Source of the DNA: a virus
Strand: one strand, 5' to 3'
DNA length: 28,883 nt
Virus record (IMG/VR): IMGVR_UViG_3300025849_003027
Location: 1-28,883 of that record
Made by a program: the position numbers and the translations under genes. Positions 23,383 through 28,883 of this stretch are shown here, piece by piece; within the stretch, counting starts at the first letter, position 1, and each line of letters begins with the position of its first letter. The notes beneath the pieces are model-generated. The model ran no database searches and was not told the DNA's origin. It was given only the letters and a program-made list of their open reading frames with translations.

Positions 23383-23940
23383 ATGCTTATGAAAACAGAC
23401 TCTCTTGGAATCCCACGATTTACAAATAAAGATCTTATCGATATGATCTATACAGGTCATGCGGATAAGGTGCATGTAGTATTGTGCGATGCAAATGACG
23501 ATGTAGACAAGTTTAACTCCGCTATGGAAGAACAAGGTCTAGACAAACTACAAAAGTATATTCCATTAGATGTAGATCAAAAGACTTTTGACGGTGTATG
23601 TCAAGGTGAATGGTTTATGCCTGACGAATATAAAACACTTAATGTATTAAACTGGCTACAAGCAAATTTGATGGAAAAACTACAAGACCCTGGCGATAAT
23701 AATATTTTAACAACAAAAGAATGGGCTAGGGTTTCTGAAGAGTATGAACAATACAGACTGCGTGGTATGATTGACTTACTACGCTATATGGTCTATCTTG
23801 TAGATTTTATGCGTGAGAACGACATTGTGTGGGGTGTAGGTAGAGGCTCAAGTGTAGCAAGTTATGTGTTATACTTGATCGGCGTACATAGAATTAATTC
23901 AATCCAGTATGGCCTGGATTGGAGAGAGTTCCTGAGATAA
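23383..23940 (+). CDS. Orphan protein resembling the palm region of DNA polymerase III alpha
   Basis: The last 37 of 185 residues (WGVGRGSSVASYVLYLIGVH, then INSIQYGLDWREFLR) match the C-family polymerase (DnaE/PolC) segment GPGRGSAAGSLVAYxLGIT...YxLLFERFL. In true polymerases this is followed by the catalytic PDIDIDF, but here the protein stops right after REFLR. The N-terminal 148 residues (LGIPRFTNKDLIDMIYTG, DKVHVVLCD, DVDQKTFDGVCQ) also recall the region before the palm. The protein therefore cannot polymerise DNA by itself. Possible roles are nucleotide or primer binding, or interference with host replication. I recall similar orphans in marine T4-like phages. The start may be ATG 23383 or 23389; neither has a clear ribosome site. 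The resemblance is seen; function is unknown. Confidence 0.75.
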   Translation: MLMKTDSLGIPRFTNKDLIDMIYTGHADKVHVVLCDANDDVDKFNSAMEEQGLDKLQKYIPLDVDQKTFDGVCQGEWFMPDEYKTLNVLNWLQANLMEKLQDPGDNNILTTKEWARVSEEYEQYRLRGMIDLLRYMVYLVDFMRENDIVWGVGRGSSVASYVLYLIGVHRINSIQYGLDWREFLR

Positions 23941-23961
23941 GTAGAGTATAAGGAGAATAAT

Positions 23962-24312
23962 ATGGCTAGAAAGCAAATTGTACATAGATCTATGAGAGGC
24001 AAAGTTGTTGACATGGATTTGTTACGTAAAAAGAATGAACTTGTTCCTGCGATTGGCAATGCAAAAGTAAACGCACGTGGCGATGAATTAGGACCAGGCG
24101 GAAAAATTAAAAGAAAAAGAGAAGATATTGTAAAAGATCATTATCAAAAATATGCAAAAGATGAAAGAGGACAACTTGTAAAAAATGAAACAAGTACTAC
24201 TCCAGTTGATGACATTGCAGAACCTCTAACAGAAGCAGAAGTAGAAATGTTAGAAGAAGATGATGAATGGCAAGAAGACGCAGATGGAAATTTTGTACAA
24301 AAAGGTGAATAA
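23962..24312 (+). CDS. Highly charged hypothetical protein (116 aa)
   Basis: The first half is basic with a conserved-looking core (MARKQIVHRSMRGKVVDMDL, NAKVNARGDELGPGGKIKRK). The second half turns acidic (LTEAEVEMLEEDDEWQEDAD). I recall close relatives of the N-terminal core in marine T4-like phages, always without function. There are no catalytic, metal-binding or membrane motifs. The bipolar charge and probable disorder fit a small assembly or nucleic-acid-binding protein, but this is speculation. AGGAG at 23951-23955 lies six bases before ATG 23962, a strong site. The gene ends with TAATG overlapping the start of the GroES-like gene, so the two are coupled. Confidence 0.75.
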   Translation: MARKQIVHRSMRGKVVDMDLLRKKNELVPAIGNAKVNARGDELGPGGKIKRKREDIVKDHYQKYAKDERGQLVKNETSTTPVDDIAEPLTEAEVEMLEEDDEWQEDADGNFVQKGE

Positions 24313-24716
24313 TGGCTATAAATTTAGATACAATACACGGAACACTAAAACCGATTAATGATAGAGTTTTAGTTTCCGACATGTACTTTGGAGAACAGAC
24401 TACAAAAAGTGGGTTGATTTTAAGAAGTGATGATGGAGAAACAAGAGGAATTTATCCTCGTTGGGGAAGAGTACATTCAAAAGGCCCCAACAACAACGAG
24501 ACATATAAAGTAGGTGATTGGATACTTATTGAACATGGTCGTTGGACTCGTAGTATTAAAATTGACGAAGGCCATGGTGAAATAGAATTACGAATGATAG
24601 ATTCTGACTGTGTACTAGCATTTTCAGATAAAAAGCCCGACGGAGTTCAATTCGGTGCAGAATATGCAGACGGTGAACACGCAACAATTGATCCTTCATC
24701 ATTTGTTACAGCATAA
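24312..24716 (+). CDS. GroES-like co-chaperonin (gp31-type)
   Basis: The 134-residue protein has the GroES beginning (IHGTLKPINDRVLVSDMYFG), a mobile-loop-like segment with the hydrophobic tripeptide at 35-37 (KSGLILRSDDGE, cf. GGIVL in GroES), and the KVGDWILIEHGRW strand that corresponds to the GroES VGDIVIF region. The length is slightly above the usual 95-100, with an added acidic C-terminal tail (FGAEYADGEHATIDPS). T4 encodes a co-chaperonin (gp31) that replaces GroES to fold its capsid protein; a like role for this protein is inferred from family and phage type. It is coupled to the preceding gene and lies 10 bases before the MazG-like gene. Confidence 0.85.
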   Translation: MAINLDTIHGTLKPINDRVLVSDMYFGEQTTKSGLILRSDDGETRGIYPRWGRVHSKGPNNNETYKVGDWILIEHGRWTRSIKIDEGHGEIELRMIDSDCVLAFSDKKPDGVQFGAEYADGEHATIDPSSFVTA

Positions 24717-24726
24717 AGAGGTATAA

Positions 24727-25080
24727 ATGACAAACCCATTTAAAGATATTGAAACGTTTGGCACAGCGTGTGACCAACCGCCTAGTGAAGACAACTACAA
24801 AATGTACTTGTCGCTTATTGATGAAGAAGTAGGCGAGCTTGTAGAAGCTGTGGCAGCAGACGACAAGGTAGAACAACTAGACGCATTAGTTGATATTTTA
24901 GTTGTTACTATGGGTGCTATTAGAGCAGCAGGCTGGGACGGAGAAGCGGCCTGGAAAGAAGTAATGGACACAAACTTTGCAAAGATTGATCCAGACACAG
25001 GCAAAGTACGCAAGCGTGAAGACGGCAAAGTATTAAAGCCAGAAGGCTGGAAAGCACCTGAACTTGCAAAATTCATATAA
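24727..25080 (+). CDS. MazG-like nucleotide pyrophosphohydrolase (first copy)
   Basis: This is an all-alpha NTP-PPase of the MazG/PRA-PH superfamily. The metal-binding pattern E33-E34-x2-E37 (IDEEVGELVEA) with D52-x3-D56 (LDALVDILVV) is intact. Such enzymes split NTPs or dNTPs to NMP and pyrophosphate; in marine phages they have been proposed to alter (p)ppGpp or to clean the nucleotide pool. The C-terminus (FAKIDPDTGKVRKREDGKVL, PEGWKAPEL) is the extension seen in phage members of this group. AGAGG lies before ATG 24727. The 2OG oxygenase gene overlaps its last 17 bases. A second, diverged MazG-like protein is encoded at 27715. Confidence 0.88.
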   Translation: MTNPFKDIETFGTACDQPPSEDNYKMYLSLIDEEVGELVEAVAADDKVEQLDALVDILVVTMGAIRAAGWDGEAAWKEVMDTNFAKIDPDTGKVRKREDGKVLKPEGWKAPELAKFI

Positions 25081-25807
25081 CGATAGTAAAGATTACCTAG
25101 ACTTTCTAGTAAAAAACAATGTTTTTATAACTAAGGAAGAACTAGGTAATCGTAGTTTAATTGACAGCAATGTTTTAAATCACAATCTAGATTGGAGTAT
25201 GCTGAATAACACATATAACACTTTCGGTTATGTTGTAATAGATAATTTTTTAAATGAAGAGTATATTTTAAGATTAAGAGATTTTGTTTTATATTTTAAT
25301 ATGCGACATGATTACTATAAAGATTATGCAGCAATTAATTTTACACCAAACGAGCTTTGGTTTCCGGTGCTGTCAAATATTGTTAAAGAAACAAAAGAAA
25401 AACTTCCATTTCTAAGTCAGCTAGATATAGAAAGAGCATGGGCATTCATTTATAATCAAACTTCATACGGAGTAGATATTCATGCTGATCCAGGTCCTAC
25501 AAAAAATTCAGCTAACTTAAATTTTTGGGTAACTCCTAATGAATCAGTAAAACAGGATACTGAAACAAACGGATTATATATTTGGGACACAGCGCCACCT
25601 GATGACTGGGACTATTACGAAAAGAACTTTAAACCTGATGAAGTAAGAGAATTTTTAAAGTCCACAGGGAAAGAACCTGTTAGAATTAATTATGGATATA
25701 ACAAAGCTGTAATATTTAATTCACTATTTTATCATAAGTCGCAACCTGTAGAAACACTTCCGGGTTACGAAAATAAAAGAATAAATTATACTTTTATGTT
25801 TAGATAA
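25064..25807 (+). CDS. 2-oxoglutarate/Fe(II)-dependent oxygenase-like protein
   Basis: The 247-residue protein has the iron triad of the double-stranded beta-helix oxygenases: H140 and D142 in VDIHADPGP and distal H224 in SLFYHKSQPVE, with R239 in NKRINYTFMF placed to bind 2-oxoglutarate. The lead-in FGYVVIDNFLNEEYILRLR is typical of the prolyl-hydroxylase/PhyH-like N-terminus. Substrate is unknown; phage members have been suggested to modify proteins, nucleobases or lipids. The start is TTG 25064, overlapping the end of the MazG-like gene by 17 bases, with no strong ribosome site; the next ATG would remove 45 residues. Family confidence is high and start confidence moderate. Confidence 0.85.
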   Translation: MQNSYNDSKDYLDFLVKNNVFITKEELGNRSLIDSNVLNHNLDWSMLNNTYNTFGYVVIDNFLNEEYILRLRDFVLYFNMRHDYYKDYAAINFTPNELWFPVLSNIVKETKEKLPFLSQLDIERAWAFIYNQTSYGVDIHADPGPTKNSANLNFWVTPNESVKQDTETNGLYIWDTAPPDDWDYYEKNFKPDEVREFLKSTGKEPVRINYGYNKAVIFNSLFYHKSQPVETLPGYENKRINYTFMFR

Positions 25808-25866
25808 CTGTTGACAATGACATCAAAATGTGTTACTTTAATAATATAAACTATTAAGGAACTCTA
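25808..25866 (+). promoter_or_regulatory. Intergenic promoter candidate before the exonuclease gene
   Basis: An exact -35 box TTGACA sits at 25811-25816, but no good -10 box lies 16-18 bases downstream. The best AT-rich candidates (TAATAT at 25842, TATAAACT at 25845-25852) are about 25 bases away; the latter matches the late octamer at six of eight. AAGGA lies before ATG 25867. A promoter here is plausible because this is one of the longest gaps in the block. Confidence 0.35.
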
Positions 25867-26394
25867 ATGCCTGTACATGCAATGATTGATTTAGAAACCC
25901 TACATACTACTCCTCGAACAGCAGTGCTAACAGTAGGTGGTGTAAAGTTTAATCCTTTAGACAACAGCGAACCGCACAGTGAATTTTACTACAAACTAGA
26001 CCTAGACTCACAGGACAGAGATGTTAGTGACGATACTATTGCCTGGTGGAGCAAGCAGGATCCTAAAGTACAAGAAGAAGCATTTAGTACTGAAGGACGT
26101 GAACACATGGATGTGTTCTTAGATAGTTTGCCCAAATGGATGGTAGGTGTTGATGTGCTGTGGGGACACGGATATGGATTTGATATTACTATCATTGAAG
26201 ATATGTTACGTCAACGTGGTAAGCCTATTCCGTGGCAATTTTGGCAAGTGCGTGACTCACGTACATTATTCCTAATGGCAAAAGTAGATCCACGCAAAGC
26301 AATGCAAAGTGACTTGCACAATGCTCTAGCAGACGCTTACTTTCAAGCAAAGGGTGTACAAATGGTATACAAAGAGTTAGGAGTAAAGCGTTGA
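25867..26394 (+). CDS. DexA-like 3'-5' exonuclease (DnaQ fold)
   Basis: The DEDDh motifs of the RNase-H-like exonuclease fold are present: D8-x-E10 in MIDLETLHTTP, D106 in GHGYGFDITII, and H151-x4-D156 in LHNALADAYF. The DDTIAWWSKQDPKVQEEA segment is characteristic of the Rv2179c/DexA branch, which includes T4 DexA, a 3'-5' exonuclease on single-stranded DNA. The length of 175 residues is somewhat short compared with T4 DexA (about 227). AAGGA precedes the ATG after a 59-base gap. Its stop codon overlaps the TTG start of the next small gene. The likely role is degradation of host nucleic acid or DNA repair; whether it prefers DNA or RNA cannot be told from the sequence. Confidence 0.85.
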   Translation: MPVHAMIDLETLHTTPRTAVLTVGGVKFNPLDNSEPHSEFYYKLDLDSQDRDVSDDTIAWWSKQDPKVQEEAFSTEGREHMDVFLDSLPKWMVGVDVLWGHGYGFDITIIEDMLRQRGKPIPWQFWQVRDSRTLFLMAKVDPRKAMQSDLHNALADAYFQAKGVQMVYKELGVKR

Positions 26395-26555
26395 TACGGT
26401 GGTATGATTATCCCACAGCGTTTTTAACAGCAGATCTTATGATGACTGCTGCATTTAGTATTCCTTGGGTTGGCTTTATTGTTGCATACGCTATGTATGA
26501 ATATGGTTGGGAAGCATACTGTAACTGGAGGTTCAAGCAAGAATATGAAAGATAA
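26391..26555 (+). CDS. Small membrane protein (54 aa), TTG start
   Basis: TTG 26391 overlaps the TGA of the exonuclease gene and is preceded by TAGGAG at spacing of about six bases. The 54-residue product (IRWYDYPTAFLTADLMMTAA, then PWVGFIVAYAMYEYGWEAYC) has two hydrophobic stretches separated by a short turn and a basic end (NWRFKQEYER). I recall close relatives in marine T4-like phages with the same IRWYDYP opening, which supports this unusual start. Two membrane helices are likely. Its last 11 bases overlap the start of the lipoprotein gene, so both may act at the envelope. Function unknown. Confidence 0.7.
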   Translation: MIRWYDYPTAFLTADLMMTAAFSIPWVGFIVAYAMYEYGWEAYCNWRFKQEYER

Positions 26556-27705
26556 ACTAAAAAGATCGTACGTTATTTCACCACTATTGTTAGCAGCCTG
26601 CGGCGGTAGTGATAACAATGACGATAACAATAATACGTTATCATATAATTCGTCATCTGAGCCAGTAGTTGTTATTCTTGATCGTTTTCAAACATCTACA
26701 TCGCATGGTCCTCAAGTACTAAAAAACTTTTATGGCGAATTCCAAAGCGATAGTACAGAAGTTACTGTAATTGCTGAGGACCTTGATGAAAATAAAGATC
26801 CGATGCCACTAATTAGAGTGTATAACGATTTTGCCCCGGATGTCATTAATGCTAGTTGGGGTAGAGATATTGATACAACATACCCATTTATTGGCGAGTA
26901 TGACGATGCTCCTGAACACTCTTCTAACGGCAATTATTTAGAAGCTAATGAATTTTTATGGAAAAATGGAGTAACTGTTACTGCTAGCGCAGGCAATGAC
27001 GGCACCGAAGGAGCAACAAATGGAACCTTTGCAAACAGTATATTTCCTATTATGGTTGGTGCCTATAGTCAATACGATGATAAAATTTATGCCTGGAGTG
27101 ATCAAGGCAGTGCAGTTGTCCATTATTATGAATCAGGCGATGGCTGGGGAATAGAAGGAACTAGTTTTGCTGCACCTAGAGTTGCTGCACATGTTGCTCA
27201 TATTAAAAGCAACGATCCGAATATATCAGAAAGCTCAGTAAGAACTATACTAGAGAAAAACAGTTTGTATGATTTTGATGCAGGCAAGTATGTGCAGAAG
27301 TTAGATGAAATTGAAGACTTTAATCCTAGTATCACAACTAGAGTTAAAGTCGAAGCAGCATTTGAAATATTCGAAGGCAGAAATCCTAGTCAATCTGAAC
27401 TAGACAACTGGATATTTCTTTTAGACAATGGCATTGAAACACTAGGCTCTATGGCACAGCAATTTGCAATGGATGGTATTCAAACTGATGATGTTCCGCC
27501 TATTGAACGTATGCAAGCATTTTATCATTTTTGGTTAGATAGAGAATCACAAGACACAGAAATAGTAGATATGTATAACGATCTAGTACGAACACAAGAT
27601 TGGAACATTACATTTGATAACTTTATTGAAATAGAAAATGTTGACACTGAGTATAGTTTTGTGAATAATAATCATAATCAGCTTGTTAGCGAAGTATATG
27701 TATAG
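26545..27705 (+). CDS. Subtilisin-like protease, predicted lipoprotein, with DUF4214-like C-terminus
   Basis: ATG 26545 gives a bacterial lipoprotein signal: basic KDKLKRS, hydrophobic YVISPLLL, and a lipobox LAAC with C19, followed by a low-complexity linker (GGSDNNDDNNN). ATG 26470 would add 25 residues and bury this signal. GGAGG lies at 26527-26531. The mature part has an S8-like set: D46 in VVVILDRF, H54 in STSHGPQVL, oxyanion N151 in ASAGNDG, S207 in GTSFAAPRVAAH. The Asp and His lie only eight residues apart, unlike ordinary subtilisins, so this is a compact branch. A DUF4214-like segment follows at about residues 265-350 (EIFEGRNPSQSELDNWIFLL). It would sit on the outer or inner membrane facing the periplasm or outside. 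Superinfection exclusion or envelope remodelling is possible, but inferred. It shares no clear similarity with the 922-aa protease beyond the S8 motifs. Confidence 0.82.
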   Translation: MKDKLKRSYVISPLLLAACGGSDNNDDNNNTLSYNSSSEPVVVILDRFQTSTSHGPQVLKNFYGEFQSDSTEVTVIAEDLDENKDPMPLIRVYNDFAPDVINASWGRDIDTTYPFIGEYDDAPEHSSNGNYLEANEFLWKNGVTVTASAGNDGTEGATNGTFANSIFPIMVGAYSQYDDKIYAWSDQGSAVVHYYESGDGWGIEGTSFAAPRVAAHVAHIKSNDPNISESSVRTILEKNSLYDFDAGKYVQKLDEIEDFNPSITTRVKVEAAFEIFEGRNPSQSELDNWIFLLDNGIETLGSMAQQFAMDGIQTDDVPPIERMQAFYHFWLDRESQDTEIVDMYNDLVRTQDWNITFDNFIEIENVDTEYSFVNNNHNQLVSEVYV

Positions 27706-27714
27706 GATATGTCA

Positions 27715-28005
27715 ATGAAAAATAGTCCAATAAACACACTACAGCAACTTATGATTATTACTGCGGAAGAGTGCGGTGAGCTTACACAAAGATGTAGCAA
27801 AATAATGCGCAAATACGAATCTTTAGACTTGATTGAAGAAGATCAACGTGTTAAACTAGTAGAAGAGATTGGCGATGTACATTGCATGATCGAACTTATG
27901 GTAGGCCATGGCATTACAGATTGGCGTGAATTACATGATCGATCAGATTATAAAAAAGAGAAACTTAAAAAATGGAGTACATTAATTAATGTCAATGAAT
28001 CATAG
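27715..28005 (+). CDS. MazG-like pyrophosphohydrolase (second copy)
   Basis: I choose ATG 27715 because AGGA at 27704-27707 has seven-base spacing to it, against one base for the ATG at 27709. The 96-residue helical protein carries ITAEECGELTQRCSKIMRKY, with the EExxE metal site, and a second acidic site in VEEIGDVHCMIELM. It differs greatly from the MazG-like protein at 24727, so the two are not a recent duplication and may have different substrates. Its last 17 bases overlap the next gene. Nucleotide clean-up or alarmone breakdown is inferred from family only. Confidence 0.82.
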   Translation: MKNSPINTLQQLMIITAEECGELTQRCSKIMRKYESLDLIEEDQRVKLVEEIGDVHCMIELMVGHGITDWRELHDRSDYKKEKLKKWSTLINVNES

Positions 28006-28177
28006 TCCAAATAAAAAAGATGAAGAACTAGAACGTATGAAAGCAGAGTTTCTCGCTAAAGGTGGAGAGATTACAAAAGGCAAAACTAAAGCAATGCCCA
28101 GCGAACTTGGTATTAGCAACAATCAATGGAATAACAAACTATCTAAAGCAGAAAAAGATGCTAAAGCTGGTAAATGA
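27989..28177 (+). CDS. Small hypothetical protein (62 aa)
   Basis: A charged helical protein beginning MSMNHSPNKKDEELERMKAE and continuing FLAKGGEITKGKTKAMPSEL, GISNNQWNNKLSKAEK. The segment PSELGISNNQWNN is distinctive and, as I recall, occurs in other marine T4-like phages. No known motif is present. GGAG at 27974-27977 is 11 bases before the ATG, somewhat far. It overlaps the previous gene by 17 bases and ends one base before the next start, fitting a coupled run of small genes. Function unknown. Confidence 0.65.
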   Translation: MSMNHSPNKKDEELERMKAEFLAKGGEITKGKTKAMPSELGISNNQWNNKLSKAEKDAKAGK

Positions 28178-28178
28178 G

Positions 28179-28316
28179 ATGGCAAGAAAGAATAATAATT
28201 ATGCTAAACTATATAAAAAGTGGAAGCATCATTTGAGCAATAGTCGATTATGTGAAAAAGAAATTATTCGCCGAGCAAAAAGTTTTACCAAAAAAGGTAT
28301 GCAAGTACCAGAATGA
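28179..28316 (+). CDS. Small basic hypothetical protein (45 aa)
   Basis: Starting at ATG 28179, one base after the previous stop, the product is MARKNNNYAKLYKKWKHHLS, then NSRLCEKEIIRRAKSFTKKG and MQVPE. It is strongly basic and probably one or two helices. The longer in-frame version from ATG 28062 lies on top of the 62-aa gene and is unlikely. No good ribosome site is present, so translation would depend on coupling. Charge suggests nucleic-acid binding, but nothing specific can be recognised, and this is the least certain of the small genes here. Confidence 0.5.
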   Translation: MARKNNNYAKLYKKWKHHLSNSRLCEKEIIRRAKSFTKKGMQVPE

Positions 28317-28344
28317 AAAAAATTAAAAATATAAAGGACTTTTA

Positions 28345-28683
28345 ATGAAATACGTTATTGATATCGACGGCACTATTTGTCAAGAAGTTTACTTTATGGA
28401 TGGCACCGGTAAAAAAGACTATGCTAATCATATTCCAATGCCAGAGCGGATTGCACGAGTAAATGCATTATACGATGCAGGACATACAATCAAATACATG
28501 ACAGCACGTGGCTGTGTAAGCGGTGTAGATTATTACGAACTTACATACAAACAACTAATGGATTGGGGTGCAAAGCATCATGAACTAAGTGTAGGCGAAA
28601 AAGAAAACTACGATGTATGGATTGATGACAAAGCATTTTGGAGTGAAAACTTCTTCCGTGAAACAGGAGAGAGTTATGAGTGA
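28345..28683 (+). CDS. HAD-superfamily phosphatase-like protein
   Basis: Motif I is MKYVIDIDGTIC with nucleophile D6 and D8; motif II is the T53 of KYMTARG; K86 is a candidate motif III lysine; motif IV is D94-D95 in VWIDDKAFW. All four HAD motifs thus appear in 112 residues without a large cap domain. Small HAD proteins of this kind are common in T4-like phages, some related to polynucleotide 3'-phosphatase and some of unknown substrate. AAAGGA lies before ATG 28345. The last bases overlap the start of the aldolase gene, so the two are coupled; a sugar-phosphate substrate would be a fitting but unproven guess. Confidence 0.82.
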   Translation: MKYVIDIDGTICQEVYFMDGTGKKDYANHIPMPERIARVNALYDAGHTIKYMTARGCVSGVDYYELTYKQLMDWGAKHHELSVGEKENYDVWIDDKAFWSENFFRETGESYE

Positions 28684-28883
28684 TCCGAGATTTATTGCAG
28701 CAATGGACCACAGTGGTGGTTCAACCGGTGGCGTACTAGAACGCTACGGACAAGCGTACACAGAAGCAGACAAGATGGAGAAAGTTCATGCTATGCGTCT
28801 TAGAATGGTCAACAGTCCTGACTTCAACGACTCAAACATCTGGGGAGCAATCCTCTACCAAGACACAGTCACACGTGGCATGG
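28676..28883 (+). CDS. Class I fructose-bisphosphate aldolase, N-terminal part (3' end outside window)
   Basis: The first 69 residues are visible. They match the start of bacterial class I fructose-1,6-bisphosphate aldolase: FIAAMDHSGGSTGGVLERYG, then MEKVHAMRLRMVNSPDF and WGAILYQDTVTRGM (cf. FIAALDQSGGSTPKAL...GAILFEDT). The enzyme interconverts fructose-1,6-bisphosphate with dihydroxyacetone phosphate and glyceraldehyde-3-phosphate. The Schiff-base lysine lies beyond the window, so catalysis cannot be checked. AGGAG at 28665-28669 is six bases before the ATG at 28676, an ideal site. The gene overlaps the HAD gene by eight bases. GC is about 50% in the first 60 bases (30 of 60 in 28681-28740), well above the fibre genes, and codons such as AAC, GAC, ATC, TAC and CTC are common. 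An auxiliary metabolic gene feeding host glycolysis or the pentose phosphate route is likely. Confidence 0.85.
   Translation, partial: MSDPRFIAAMDHSGGSTGGVLERYGQAYTEADKMEKVHAMRLRMVNSPDFNDSNIWGAILYQDTVTRGM

Noticed and set aside
24722-24729. TATAAATG before the first MazG gene as a late promoter
   Set aside because: It overlaps the start codon itself, so it cannot serve that gene.
26470-26544. Upstream ATG at 26470 as the start of the protease lipoprotein
   Set aside because: It would add 25 residues before a clear lipoprotein signal peptide, and it lies in the coding sequence of the small membrane protein.
28062-28178. Longer version of the 45-aa basic protein beginning at 28062
   Set aside because: The added part lies over the 62-aa gene in another frame and looks like shadow coding.
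1-28883. tRNA genes or rRNA
   Set aside because: I saw no cloverleaf-like segments with T-loop and anticodon features; nearly all sequence is coding.

Overview
The window looks like part of the genome of a marine T4-like myovirus, of the kind that infects SAR11 (Pelagibacter) or picocyanobacteria. Evidence: genes are tightly packed, often overlap, and all but one run on the + strand; the sequence is AT-rich; very long fibre/adhesin genes carry marine-phage modules; T4-type functions occur (GroES/gp31-like co-chaperonin, DexA-like exonuclease); and ATAAATA motifs resembling T4 late promoters sit just upstream of several genes. No photosynthesis genes, tRNAs, CRISPR arrays or insertion sequences were seen. 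I cannot choose between a SAR11 and a cyanobacterial host from this window.

Layout. (1) 1-1.4 kb: the 3' part of a UV-damage endonuclease (uvdE) gene with unusually high GC, then two small genes, one nested over the uvdE end and one for a membrane protein. (2) 1.37-1.66 kb: the only minus-strand gene, a small four-cysteine zinc-ribbon-like protein. (3) 1.7-2.1 kb: an IscA/HesB-type Fe-S carrier directly before the fibre genes. (4) 2.1-23.1 kb: a fibre/adhesin region of seven large or related proteins (2935, 67, 1034, 922, 239, 1521 and 209 aa, about 6,900 residues) plus a 50-aa gene. Three of the seven clearly share an N-terminal module, probably for virion attachment or assembly, and a fourth shows a weaker version of it. 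The 922-aa member is a complete-looking subtilisin-family protease with adhesive repeats; the 1521-aa member has a YHYH-like domain and Ig-like repeats; the 1034-aa member has a 42-bp tandem repeat.

(5) 23.1-28.9 kb: a run of small, mostly overlapping genes: a conserved 75-aa protein, an orphan resembling the palm of bacterial DNA polymerase III alpha, a charged hypothetical protein, a GroES-like co-chaperonin, a MazG-like pyrophosphohydrolase, a 2OG-Fe(II) oxygenase, a DexA-like 3'-5' exonuclease, a small membrane protein, a second subtilisin-like protease predicted to be a lipoprotein, a second MazG-like protein, two tiny hypotheticals, a HAD-family phosphatase, and the first 69 codons of a class I fructose-bisphosphate aldolase.

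How the parts may fit together (inference): the large block builds host-recognition fibres, one of them carrying a protease. The downstream block holds accessory genes for virion folding (GroES), nucleotide-pool cleaning (two MazG-like proteins), nucleic-acid metabolism (DexA, HAD), host carbon metabolism (aldolase) and perhaps modification of the host envelope (protease lipoprotein). The most novel-looking elements are the two unrelated-looking phage subtilisins, the protease-bearing adhesin array preceded by an Fe-S carrier, the polymerase-like orphan, and the phage aldolase.
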